Below are positions 36,436 to 47,253 of a DNA stretch of 64,000 nt, piece by piece (position 1 is the first letter of the stretch; every line of letters starts with the position of its first letter). The stretch is from the NCBI GenBank assembly GCA_000787465.1, contig JSYX01000061.1:1-64000 (forward strand), in the 5' to 3' direction. The stretch comes from Thermomucor indicae-seudaticae. Its lineage: Eukaryota; Mucoromycota; Mucoromycetes; Mucorales; Lichtheimiaceae. The notes under the pieces were generated by a model. The model worked only from the letters and a program-made list of their open reading frames with translations, searched no databases and was not told where the DNA came from. A program made the position numbers and the translations under genes.

Positions 36436-39400
36436 CCTATCATGTCTCGCTCTGAAACCCCTCCCTGGTCGGAACTCGAACCAAGGAGCTCCCGGTTGGC
36501 AGAGTGACTTGCTAGCCACTCTACACTGCATTTCCTTTCTTTGGCTTTGGCGCCAATCGCTGTTGTACTCTACCCATCGCTTCAAGGTTTATCGGTAATC
36601 AGAGAGAACCACGCATGTCTCCAAACAAGCCTTTTTGATATCAGAATGATATTTCTCCAATAAAGCATTCAAATTATAGCAGATCTTTCATAAATACGCT
36701 AACTCGCAACCCTGCACATGATTTCTCTATTACGTAGACCCAGGCAACGCCTTGTCATCCTTCACACCGTTGTCTATTGCAAAGTGCCCTTTATCTGAAA
36801 CGCCAGTTATAAGATTATTTTTAGCTTTGTCGGATTGTCGCTTACTACCCACTTATATGCCAACTTACCAATTGATGATCATGCAAGAAAGTTTGGTTCC
36901 ATATGGCGCGCAACGTAGCAGATCTTTTTTTCAACTCGTCTTATCCGCCTGGATAGTCATCAATATTTAAGAAGAAGAGGCGATTCGGCCATGATGAAGG
37001 ACCTTTACGTCTGCAATCCACCGCAGATCAAAGAAAGCAAAATTGATGCTTGGGTAACGTAAGCTCAATATCCACGATTTTAGGCGTCCATATAAACATG
37101 CTGCTTCATGTTTAGCTATACGAACGAGGATGCCTTGAAAGTTTCGGTCTCAAGGCTTTTTATTCGGTCTCGCTGAAGACAGAGCTTCTAAATAGTTTGC
37201 CCTTTGATTCATAGGAACCTTCGGAAAACCGGCATGCTCATCCATATTATATATAGTCATGTTGTTTGATCGAGCCAGCTTCGTACTCGCTGTAAACCTA
37301 GACTATTGTCCGAGAGTCATGTCGTTTAGTGGGATGTCCTGTGTTACTTTTTACTTCTAGCGAATAAACTACCACTATGGGAAAAATAATTCTTGATTTT
37401 TGATTACATATTTCAAGACAAAGAGCAATGACCAATTTTCGACCATAAAATCTTCACTCAGAAGACAACCCTCAGTTCTCATTAGCTAACACTTCTTGAC
37501 GTCATAATGAAATATACTCCTCTAAGCATCACGCGTCTCCTTGCTTGATCATACTCCCCTCAAGTTGTCGACTTGCCTTTTTTTGCCACCCAATAAAGCC
37601 AGCTCATTCAGGAGATATTTAGCCATCCCTTCCATACGGATAACCACCTCCGCGACTCCAAGGATGATGCAAGTGATCTTCGAAAATAGCTCGCGGGCAA
37701 GCTCCCTTCATTCGCAGTGTACGCGATGTTGTGCTCGCGCAAGTACCTCTGAGCGTCCATGAGGATCGCATATTCGTCTTTTGTAACAGATGCTCGTTTA
37801 CGTTTGCTTTGGTCATCTTGAGTAGAATATGCTTAAGCAATGAGACGCGTGAAGCCTAGAGGACAATATTTTAACATAATGTCAGCAGCTTTAGACTAAT
37901 GAGAACTTCGAGTTGTCTTCTGAGCGAACATTTTATGCACAAAACTGATCATTGCTTTTTGTCTTCAACTCTATCTGATTTATTCATTTTCGCTGCAGAT
38001 TGGATATTCGTATATCCCAATATTCTCTGAATACTTCTTCCCAAGGCGACGCGCCTGTTAATTATAAATGACACAGAAAACGCCTTGGGAAGAATATTAG
38101 CAAGATACGCATTTATATTCAATTGCATTGAAAATGAACATGAACCCAATATTTTTTAATTAAATATCGGTCTGATGAAAAAATTTACATCCCTATTTTT
38201 CAATCTCAATTTTCTTGATTTTAGCCTTCAACAATACAACCTCTTTTTTGACTGCATAAACTTTAGCATACATTCTTTGCATGGTTACGCTTTTGAAATG
38301 TTTCGAGTAGTTTATAGCGAACTTCATATAGTTGCTAAACTACGGGTCACGAAAACAAGGCGAAAAGTGGGGCTTTAAATAGCAAAATTATGTTGTCCTG
38401 TCGTTCTGGTTTTTTTTCCAAACCATGTGGTATCTTCAGGCATTTGCTTGTGATTGTAGAATATGATGGTATCCTGTGCCATGCGTTGTCCAATATCACA
38501 GGGTTCAGCACAAAGCTTGCGGGAGTTCAGGCCTGTTGCTTGCCTCAGTAAAGAGTTGTGCGTCATCAAAAATGAATGAATGTTCATGACGATGAACATT
38601 TCGTTTGCAGACGTCACAGCTCTTTTGCGTTTGATGATTGTACGTTCATTTTACGACAATGGTACTTGTGTAAAGTGGCCGACACGCGTTTCAGAATCAT
38701 TTTCATTAATAGTCACCACTGGATGACTATAAAAAAAGAACGTAAAACAGCAAAAGCTGATGAGCTTAAAAAAGGAATGTAGGTTTTTGACCGGAGTTTT
38801 ATTTCTTGTATAGTGTATTACTGCAGCGGCTTCGGACATCAAGCCTCAAGACATAATATATTCAGAAAATATTCAAAAGCGCGAAAATATGAATTTTTCT
38901 CGAATATTATTCGTTTATCAGAATATTTTCCGAATATTCTTTTTCCAAGGTCAATGCCTGTTTTCAAACTTGCCACTTTATATTTTAAAACTACTTTTGG
39001 TAAAAAATGTGTCTGCCAATGAAGAATGATATTAGAACAGCTTATCTCCAAGAGGCTTTTTCATTTTAAACTTTCTTTCGGTTTTTCTAATAAGACAATG
39101 TTGGTGAGTAAAGGAAACTACGATATGTCCAAGGAAATGGGTAGCCTTTTACTTTTTGGAAATTTTCGATTGATAAATTAGCGGTAAATATGCCATTTCA
39201 GGGGAACTTCCTTCTGTCCCCGGAACGCGGTTATTAGCCATGCATGGTATCATATGACATGATCTTCCCATACCTAACTTTCTAGCATGTTTTAATTTCT
39301 TTCCATTTTCGTTGCATCGTTTTGGAAGTCTTTTCCCTTCTTTGGCGTATGAGCTTCGCACTTTTAATAAACAAACAATGGCCCACATGCGAGTGCGCTA

Positions 39401-39767
39401 GCCCATTTCAACTAAACTTTTTGGACATACTAAGCAATAGCGATTTCCTTGTTATCGTCCACTTTCAGCATAACGATTCAGACAGCAATAATAACATCTA
39501 GAAGTGGTCCTATGCAGACACGATCCACGTTTGCAGAATTTTCGCTATTTGCTGCTTCACAGTAGAATATCCCCATGTGCATCACGACCATCGCAAAAAG
39601 AACTAAACATCTTGCAGCCTTCCATTTCTTAAAGTTGCCACCGTATATTGGTTTTAGAGGTTGTTTTTTTCGTTCGTAGAGCAGGACAGAATAGAGCGAA
39701 CAGGCATCGAACTAGGAGGTAATGCATGTTCTTTATTATTATGTCTTGAATAAAGCTGTGCGGCTGT
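36436..39767. other. Gene-poor region
   Basis: No gene with a recognisable product. A minus-strand reading near 37840-37620 (KDEYAILMDAQRYLREHNIAY) looks protein-like but ends quickly. AT-rich inverted repeats lie between 38030 and 38960, listed separately. Confidence 0.4.
38037..38092. repeat. Inverted repeat, 12-bp perfect arms
   Basis: CTTCCCAAGGCG (38037-38048) is matched by CGCCTTGGGAAG (38081-38092). A related sequence TATTCTTTTTCCAAGG occurs at 38935-38950, so the region may carry the ends of a small element. Confidence 0.6.
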
Positions 39768-42130
39768 CTACAGCTCATCATGGGTGAAGTCAAACTCAAA
39801 CTCATCGTCGTCGTCATCTATTTCTCGGAACATTTCATCTGCCTTCTTCTCTTCCTCTGTCTTCTCTGGCGCAGCTTCCACCTTCACATCTGGTTGCTCG
39901 TCCAGCGAGGCGCCCACACCTTTGCGGATGATAGTCTCCACACGCCTTGTAAACGTATTGATGTCTTTCAGTGGGTAGCCGCTACGAATGGCAGTGGTTT
40001 CATACAGAACGGTCACGAGTTCCGTGACATCTTCATCCATCGTACCAGCTTTAGCGCGTTCAAGCAAAGTCTTGATGACAGGGTGATGAGGGTTAATCTC
40101 AAGCGTCTTCTTTTGAGACTTCATAAAGTTGAGCATTGCATCTCGTTCCTTGTGGTTCTGGCCCTGGGCTGCCATCAAGCGCTCCATGTGACCCGTCAGA
40201 CCGAAATCAGCGGCGATAATGGCCATGGGCGACGTGGTAAGACGCTTGGATAGGACGACCTTATCGATATGATCCGCGAGGGTTGTCTTGAGCCAGTTTT
40301 GAAGGGGTTCAAACTTTGCATTAAGCTCCTTCAATTCGTTTTCCTCATCCTTTTCGTCACCGAACTTGAGATCACCCTTGGCAACGTTGACAAACATTTT
40401 GCCGTTGTAGCCAGGCATGCTCTGGATCAACATTTCGTCAATGGGATCCACAAGGTAAAGGACTTCGTAGCCACGGGCCAAAAGTCTTTCCAAGAAGGGT
40501 GATTGCTCCACCTCTTGTACAGACATACCAGCTAAGTAAAAGATGGACTTTTGGTTACCCTTCATGCGGCTGATGTAGCTATCCAGACTGACGCCAGGCA
40601 GGCTCGAATCATAGGAAGACGGGAATCGCAAAAGCGTAGCCAATTTCTTTCGGTGCGTGTTGGATTCAATCGTGCCATATTTCAGTGCACTGCCGTACTC
40701 TTTGAAGAATTTGCCGTACTTCTCTTCGTCTTGCTTTGCCAGTTGGCTAAACATATCGAGAGCCTTCTTCACTAGGTTCTTGGAAATCGTTTTAAGGGCA
40801 CGGTGTTTCTGTAGCGTCTCGCGCGACACGTTCAATGGAAGATCGTCAGCATCCACGATGCCTTTCAAGAACGACAGCCACTTGGGAAGGAATTCGTATT
40901 CGTCCGTGATAAAGACCCGTTTGACAAACAATCTAATGTTGCGAGCTTTCTCGGCCAAGTTTTGGAAGAAGTTGGGATCGACACGAGGAGGAATGTACAG
41001 GATGGTGCGGAATTCCACATCGCCTTCACCTTTGTAGTGCGTGTAGCTCAAGGGTGTTCCGTGAGGATCCTTGGCAATGGCGCGATAGAATTCAACGTAT
41101 TCTTCCTCTGAGATATCTTTGCTGTTTCTCATCCAGATGGGCTTTTGAGTATTAACGCGTTCCCACTCAAAGACGGTTCTGGTTTCTGGCTCTTTAGTTT
41201 CTTCATCTTCAATACTCTCTTCCTCGATCTCTTCTTCAACACTCTCCTTCTCTTCTTTGACAGTTTCTTCATGGGAAGTCCAGAGATAGATCGGGAAGTT
41301 GATGAACTCAGAGTACTTGCTAACCAGTTCTTTGAGAGTGTTTTGATCCAAGAATTCCAGGGCATCATCCTTAAGGTGCAAAGTGATCTGAGTGCCACGA
41401 CCAAGCGTGTTTCCACGAGGGTCTTTTGCAATCACAAAGTCGTCAACAGCCTGGCTAGACCATATGTACTGGTCAGGATCATCATTGGACTTGGACGCAA
41501 CGGTGACCTTGTCAGCAACCAAGAAAACAGAGTAGAATCCAACGCCAAATTGACCAATCTGCGTCACGTCGTCCTTATTCTTTTCGAGCTTTGCAAGAAA
41601 CTCGGATGTACCAGACTTGGCGATTGTACCCAAGTTTTGCTTAAGCTGCTCGCGGGTCATGCCAATACCGGTGTCCGTGATAATAAGCGAGTTCGTCTCT
41701 GGATCGGCTGCAATCGATATGCTCAGCTCAGGATTGCTAGCCAGGGCGGATGGATCCGTCAACGCCAAAAAGCGAATCTTGTCCAGCGCATCCGATGCAT
41801 TCGATATAAGCTCCCGTAAAAAGATCTCTCGCGATTTGTATAGAGAATTGATGATCAGGGACATTAAGCGGGATATCTCAGTCTGAAGGTTGGGGTGGAG
41901 TCAGCATAACCAACCCATAAGCGTCAAGAAGTTCCTGAACTGACCTGGAACGTAAACTTTTCAGTATTCTCAAGTTGCTCGACTTGATCGGGCATCAAGC
42001 CTTGGGTCCGTGAATCGTGATCAGCTTCAAATACAGCCTGCTGTTCCACCGCATTGACATTGCTTGCCAGTGAACCCAGCAAAATAAAGAACAGTACGGC
42101 TATCAAGGGCCGAAACCGTGACGCTTTCAT
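39768..42130 (-). CDS. Endoplasmic reticulum HSP90 chaperone (GRP94/endoplasmin)
   Basis: Folds secretory and membrane proteins in the ER lumen using ATP. Two exons, 42130-41945 and 41882-39768, give 766 residues. A signal peptide (PLIAVLFFILLGSLASNVNA) starts the protein and HDEL ends it, for ER retrieval. The N-terminal ATPase domain has ELISNASDALDKIR, DTGIGM and GQFGVGFYSVFLVADKV. An acidic linker of Glu (EEEIEEESIEDEETKEPE) leads to the middle domain (RNIRLFVKRVFITDE, NVSRETLQ), and the dimerisation domain follows. The C-terminus is acidic (IDDDDDEFEFDF). The intron falls at TFQ|TEISRL. The promoter has a twin CCAAT palindrome. Confidence 0.97.
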
Positions 42131-42237
42131 AACGCAAAGACCAGAAGGTGGTTACGACAATGGTAGACAGAGGGAAAAGCAAGAGTTATGCGTCGCTTGA
42201 TTTATGTACCTTTTCCGGTTTGACAGTTGTCGCGCTT

Positions 42238-42255
42238 TCATTGGGCGCCCAATGA
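42238..42255. promoter_or_regulatory. 18-bp palindrome with two inverted CCAAT boxes (GRP94 promoter)
   Basis: TCATTGGGCGCCCAATGA is a perfect palindrome about 110 bp upstream of the GRP94 ATG. It places two CCAAT boxes back to back. CCAAT is part of ER stress elements in animals and binds the HAP/NF-Y complex in fungi. Whether it acts here is inference. Confidence 0.45.
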
Positions 42256-42663
42256 GAAAGGTCGCACAGTGCATCCTGAATGTTCTAAAGAACTTCCATG
42301 GAAAATCCGAGCGTAAAATGGCGTGTATGTCGTCAATCACTTTCCAGCCAGCCAACAATGGATCGGTCACGGGATTTAACGGTTAATCCAAATGTACAGA
42401 TACTATCGCATTTATTGGCGTGCGTGCGTATGTACAGCCGACAATTTTTTGAGAAAATTAGTGCTATGGTGGCGCAATCTTGGAGCACAATGCGTTCTAA
42501 CTATGCATGTGAGAAAGCCCGTATGTCGCTCGGTTTGATCACGGTATTCCCATATCAGTAGCCATCCTTATATGAAGGTTGGGAACACTTGTTAAAAAGA
42601 TGATCAATGACCTTTTTCCCCTCATAACTGAATTGTGACAGTAGCTTTGACTTTACAAACGGA

Positions 42664-43162
42664 TCAAGTCGTTCTGCGCGTTGTGCTAACCGCAGCACGT
42701 ATATTCGACAGGAGTCTGTTTTTCTCTTGAAAAAACATGTCCACTGCCTGCCCAGTTTCTGCTGTACGTGTCGCCAAGTTTCTGGCAGGTGCCTGACCAG
42801 CGGCAGCGTCAGTTGACGATCCAGTTATGCTCAGTAGACCAGCAGCCCGAGCGTGATTCTCCAAGTTTTGCAAAGCTGTCATGAACTGCTCGTAGTCAGC
42901 TATTTAGATGCCGATCGTCAACTTTCTGCTGCCATTGGTGTTGTTAAGACTGCATCATTTACCCTGTGCTGCACTCTCATCGTATGGGATCCATGCTGCT
43001 TTTTCACTGTAGCCGTCATTAGTCAACATAGTGTGCATCCTCACTGAACAAAAGCTCGTACATTTTGTCAAAGAAATTCTGGCCCTTTTTCTCAATTTCG
43101 GTTAGCAACGAAATTAAGGTGATAAAAGCTAAGCGATATTCTTGTGTTGCTTTAGACGTCAT
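42664..43162 (-). CDS. Small unrecognised coiled-coil-like protein
   Basis: Two exons fit: from the ATG at 43162 (MTSKATQEYRLAFITLISLL, then EIEKKGQNFFDKMYELLF) to a donor TTCA|GTGAGG near 43040, and from an acceptor AATAG near 42907 to the TGA at 42664 (DYEQFMTALQNLENHARAA..). The frame is kept. The product has about 125 residues, helical, with an Ala/Thr-rich middle and a basic end (STTRRTT). It resembles small helical subunits of complexes such as Mediator, but I cannot name it. The start is 125 bp from the divergent DCN1-like gene. Confidence 0.5.
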
Positions 43163-43287
43163 ATTCGTGGAAGAGATATCCAGTTTCCCTTTGGGGCGGG
43201 GCCTTTGTGTGCAAGTGACTCGGTTTCCGAGTTTCCTACTCTTTGAAGCGCAAACCTCGCCAAATTCTCCACAATAGCTAATCGACA

Positions 43288-44591
43288 ATGCCGCCCAAAC
43301 GAAAGATGGAATCAAACAATACCAGTAACAAACGAGCGAATGTCGCCCCAAAAGCTGCACGTAAAAACACGAGCAAAGCGAGGTAATTGCAGAACGACAA
43401 TGTGAAGCTGGCTAATCCTACTCATCGAGCAAGTTCCCCATTACACGCCAACTGCTTCTTCCATTATTGTTGCGTTTATTTAAAAGTCTGCGCTCTCCCT
43501 CTACAACGGACGCTGTGAGTCTCTTTCTTTGCTATGGTTTCTAAGTAAAGGCTCTAGGACATATTAACATTTGTGTAACACTTAAAGGGCAATCGGATCA
43601 AAAAGTTCTGCGAAAGCTGGTTCGATCAATATAAAGACGCGGACGATCCAAACATCATCTCGCCTGAAGGATGCGAGGCTTTCTTTAAAGACATTGATGT
43701 GTCGCTTGACAGCGTAAGCTTCCATCCAGTTTTGCAGGCTTCACTAAAGATCTAAAGGCGAACCCTTAGATCTTTCCTATCCTTATCGGTTGGAAACTTA
43801 ACGCGAGTCGTATGGGTACGTTGGATGTTACAATTTCGTATTGCGTTATTCTTACCGTTACTGTAGGATATTTTACAAGAGAAGAGTGGATGAATGGGAT
43901 GGTCGCCCTTGGGTAAGAGCAACAAAACATGGTCTATTCTGTTAACCAATATTGACCAACTACAACAGCATAGATTCGCATGAAAAGATGAAGCAAACGT
44001 TAGAAAGGCTAGAAAAGGAAATCCAGAATGAGGAAGTCTTCAAGAAATTATATTTATACACTTTCGGTTATGCGAAGACGGCGGGACAGAAAAGCATGGA
44101 TGTCGACGTAAGCCTGGATTTAGTGTTGTAGCTCATTGCCAAATTCTGATCGTTGCGGTATGCTTGTACATGCCAGGTGGCCATTGCGCTCTGGCAAGTA
44201 ATGCTGGATGAATCCCGTTACCCGCATATTTCGCACTTTATTTCTTTCCTTCAGGTAAAATAGCGGCCTCTCTTTCTGCATGCTGATCCATCTAACGTTT
44301 GTCTCCCATCCAGGAGCAAAAACCAGTCAAAATCATCAACAAAGGTACAGTATTATTTAGGAAAAGTGAGGTATATGAAATCCCTTACATGCACTGCACG
44401 GCACTGTAGATCAATGGTCCAGTTTATTAGACTTCTGTCGTTCAGTGCCAACTGACTTGTCTAACTATGATAGCACCTCTTCTTGTGAGTATCTTTTGCT
44501 TGCTGACTGCACGCATCCCATTGAACTGGGTTATCTAGGGCCCGTGTTGTTTGACGACTATGTGGAATGGAGATTAAAACAGACACAATAA
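43288..44591 (+). CDS. DCN1-like cullin neddylation factor
   Basis: Acts as a scaffold that helps NEDD8 transfer to cullins. It starts at the ATG at 43288 with a basic tail (PPKRKMESNNTSNKRAN) and no UBA domain, like the short DCNL4/5 forms. The PONY domain follows: GNRIKKFCESWFDQYKD, EGCEAFFKDI, GYFTREEWMNGM, YLYTFGYAKTAGQKSMDVD, VAIALWQVMLDESRYP and, at the end, DQWSSLLDFCRSVPTDLSNYD and LFDDYVEWR. These hold the conserved Asp/Ala patch that contacts the cullin. About eight introns, all short. Ends with TAA at 44589. Confidence 0.93.
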
Positions 44592-45043
44592 CACGACAAC
44601 TACAGCCTGGATCATTTAAATACGATACAACATCCCAAAGTCATGGCAGACTCTCGCAACTTCCATGCGCATATGTACAGTAATACCACTTATGTTGCAT
44701 AGTAACGATCAATTTGTCTTCGTTGCACCAACCGGAAACCGTGTTTGGTGCTAATAGAGGTTTATCCCTACAAATTTGCACAAGGGAAATGTACAGCTTG
44801 CATAAAGAATATCTAAAATTTGCAAGAGGTTGGAATGGGAATGAGGGAAAAGCAACTTTTGTTGGCGCTGTTGTCACTCCTGGTAGACTTTCATCTTACC
44901 AAGCCTGGGGTCATCCGTCAACATTTTTTACCCACGTGAGCTTCAGGTGTCTTCAGCTTCTCATTTCATTGGGCATCAACTTCATCTTCCGAAAGCTGAA
45001 AAATTTCAGGTTGAGCCCCTGCGACCCGCCCCAAAAGCTTGGT

Positions 45044-46702
45044 ATGCCCTTTCTCATTCAAACCGACCATGATTGGAACCCTTCCGAATCTGCCAATGTC
45101 GACTTCTTTAGCATTGTGTCAAAAGTTATACAAATTATCTTGCGGTCTCGGCTAGGATCAAATTATGAATGTCCTGAAGATCACAAGAGTAATGGGGCAT
45201 GCTGCTTTGCAATGACCAGAGTGTTGCCAGCTACTGTGAAGAGAGGAGTTTCTATGGTGAACGTCGATATAGCGGAAAAGGATGGATCCAAAGGGCTGTT
45301 AGAACATTGGTCAATCTCGCTTGACCCGGCTTTCTCTTCAGAACGTGGAAGCGATAGTGTAGACACGACCGAAGTGATCCTGTTATTCCAAGCAGTATAT
45401 TCCTACACTCGTCTAATGCCGGTTCATGCTCTGCTATCCAATGAAACACTGTCGAAGCATGACCTGGGTGTATCAGTGTCTTTATCGAACGAATATTTGG
45501 AGACTTGTCAACGCTGTCAGTCCATTAATCCATTTCCTGCTTCCGATTTTGCACCCAACAGCAGGCTGTCGACGCACTATTTTCAGCCAGCCCATATTGA
45601 TACATCTGGTCGTATTGAAATCAAAGTGGTTTACCGCGAAAGCGAGGAATTGCCAGTCGACAAGCTGCAGTATCAATTCGACAAGCGGTTAAGCATGCTT
45701 GACTCTCCTGCGCCTTCAATTCACCCTCCAATCCACGATCATCACCCGTTTCACATTTCCCAGCAGTGCTTGTCACCTACACCTGTCATCTCTATGCGTC
45801 GGCTTTCACGACTATCCCTTTCAGCCATGGAACTTGATGAGGACGCAGCAAACAATGAGCACACAGCTGACCTCGAAGAGCATGGTTCGACTCTCGCCCT
45901 ACCAATACCATCACCCCGAATGCAATATACCCATCATCATCCCAACCGTTTCCCCGTATCCTATTCAACATCCCCTTCGTCTTCGTTACGAAATTCTTTT
46001 CTGGCACATCGCCTGCACCAAAGAAGTATTCAGGAGTTATCACGTCGAGGTTCGCTAGGTGGCGGCGGCAACAACAACGAGCAACACCACTATGGCAGTC
46101 TGGTTGGCAGTTATGAGGAGTCACTTTTGAGCGGAAGAATGTCAACCATGCCATCCAAGCCTATTATGTTTCAAGCACAGATAGGCGTTCTTGGCCGGGA
46201 CTGCAAGCCTTCCCTCAAATGCCCACCTCACCTAACACTGGTATTTCCGGCCTTCTTTTACGATCTTCAGGATGACGATCTGCCTACTCCATACGTGGGA
46301 ACCATTGATCTATCGTCAGTCAGTCCTGGATATCGATTACCGCCCAAAGGACAATTACAGATCGTCATCAAAAACCCAAACAAAACCGCCGTCAAACTAT
46401 TCTTGATTCCTTATGATGTAACTGACATGCCGCGAAGTACCAAGACCTTTCTGCGCCAAAAGTCCTATTTTGAGTCCCCCGTCCGCCGGAACAATGCACT
46501 TCGGTGTGCGGTGCATGTCCACTTGTGCCGAACGGATCGCAAACGCGTTTACTTATACAAGAATATTCGCGTTGTTTTTGCAAATCGTGTCGAGGATGCT
46601 CGAGAAAGGCTCAAGGTTATCTGTGAGGGGCCAAAAGAACCAGTCTATGTGCCCTTGACACAAGCCGACCTGGATCTGATCGACAAGAAGTCGGACCAGT
46701 AG
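45044..46702 (+). CDS. Atos-family protein (ATOSA/FAM214-like), with N-terminal HORMA-like region
   Basis: One uninterrupted frame. The C-terminal half has the two Atos blocks: SLVGSYEESLLSGRMSTMPS..QIGVLG (DUF4210) and PYVGTIDLSSVSPGYRLPPK, then VIKNPNKTAVKLFLIPYD and DMPRSTKTFLRQKSY, then NIRVVFANR. These are characteristic of the family linked to chromosome segregation and transcription control. The N-terminal part (DFFSIVSKVIQIILRSR; LLFQAVYSYTRLMP; GRIEIKVVYRE) has the look of an Atg13-type HORMA fold, which is inference. The middle is Ser/His/Pro-rich. The frame is open further upstream to an ATG at 44789; I chose 45044 because upstream residues look non-coding and an intron may lie there. 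Confidence 0.82.
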   Translation: MPFLIQTDHDWNPSESANVDFFSIVSKVIQIILRSRLGSNYECPEDHKSNGACCFAMTRVLPATVKRGVSMVNVDIAEKDGSKGLLEHWSISLDPAFSSERGSDSVDTTEVILLFQAVYSYTRLMPVHALLSNETLSKHDLGVSVSLSNEYLETCQRCQSINPFPASDFAPNSRLSTHYFQPAHIDTSGRIEIKVVYRESEELPVDKLQYQFDKRLSMLDSPAPSIHPPIHDHHPFHISQQCLSPTPVISMRRLSRLSLSAMELDEDAANNEHTADLEEHGSTLALPIPSPRMQYTHHHPNRFPVSYSTSPSSSLRNSFLAHRLHQRSIQELSRRGSLGGGGNNNEQHHYGSLVGSYEESLLSGRMSTMPSKPIMFQAQIGVLGRDCKPSLKCPPHLTLVFPAFFYDLQDDDLPTPYVGTIDLSSVSPGYRLPPKGQLQIVIKNPNKTAVKLFLIPYDVTDMPRSTKTFLRQKSYFESPVRRNNALRCAVHVHLCRTDRKRVYLYKNIRVVFANRVEDARERLKVICEGPKEPVYVPLTQADLDLIDKKSDQ

Positions 46703-47253
46703 CTTATTCTGTATACTTTTTTGTGCCTGGGAGATGTAAATAGAAGTAATTCAACAAGGTACTCCAGGATTGACCGAAGATCGTTTATCACTGTACGTGA
46801 AGTCACCAAAGTATCGCTTAGCTCCATGAATTGGGTACTATAGTCACGACAGATGCTATAAGCAGGCTTAGGGTAACCAGCAGGACGCGCTTCTGGTCGG
46901 ATGAAACTGCGCGTGAGATAGAAGTCGTACATAACAATTTGCATCCTGAATAAACCATTGCTTGGCGAACCACCCAGAGTTCTGTACCACACATTGACCG
47001 CAACGTGGCACTTTATGCGTGGCCCTTTTCTCCAGAGAAGCCTATTTTTCCCCTTAAAGATAAAAATGCAATAAAACCAGCAATCATGCTTTAGTAACAA
47101 CTTTCTATTCAAGTTACGAACCCTCGAAGAAATCCGAAACAGCAATGCTTGGTAGGCTTGTCAAAAACCGTGCCTGTTCCACTGTTGTCACACACGCAAA
47201 TTGATTCCCGCTTCCTTTCCTTTTGTTTCGGACCAGCAACGACGACGGGAGGG
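46703..47253. other. Intergenic, SEC24 promoter region
   Basis: About 550 bp between two plus-strand genes. A minus-strand open frame (47145-46645) overlaps the Atos 3' end and shows no domain; I do not count it as a gene. Confidence 0.45.

Noticed and set aside
36440..36540. Possible tRNA on the minus strand with GGTTCGAG
   Set aside because: The T stem does not pair, there is no acceptor stem, and no anticodon loop fits; only weak box A/B resemblance.
38855..38945. GAATATTC repeats as heat shock elements
   Set aside because: They match GAAnnTTC, but they lie in AT-rich palindromic DNA about 0.8 kb beyond the GRP94 3' end and far from any promoter.
39780..41819. Long plus-strand open frames opposite GRP94
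   Set aside because: They are mirror frames of the highly conserved GRP94 coding exon.
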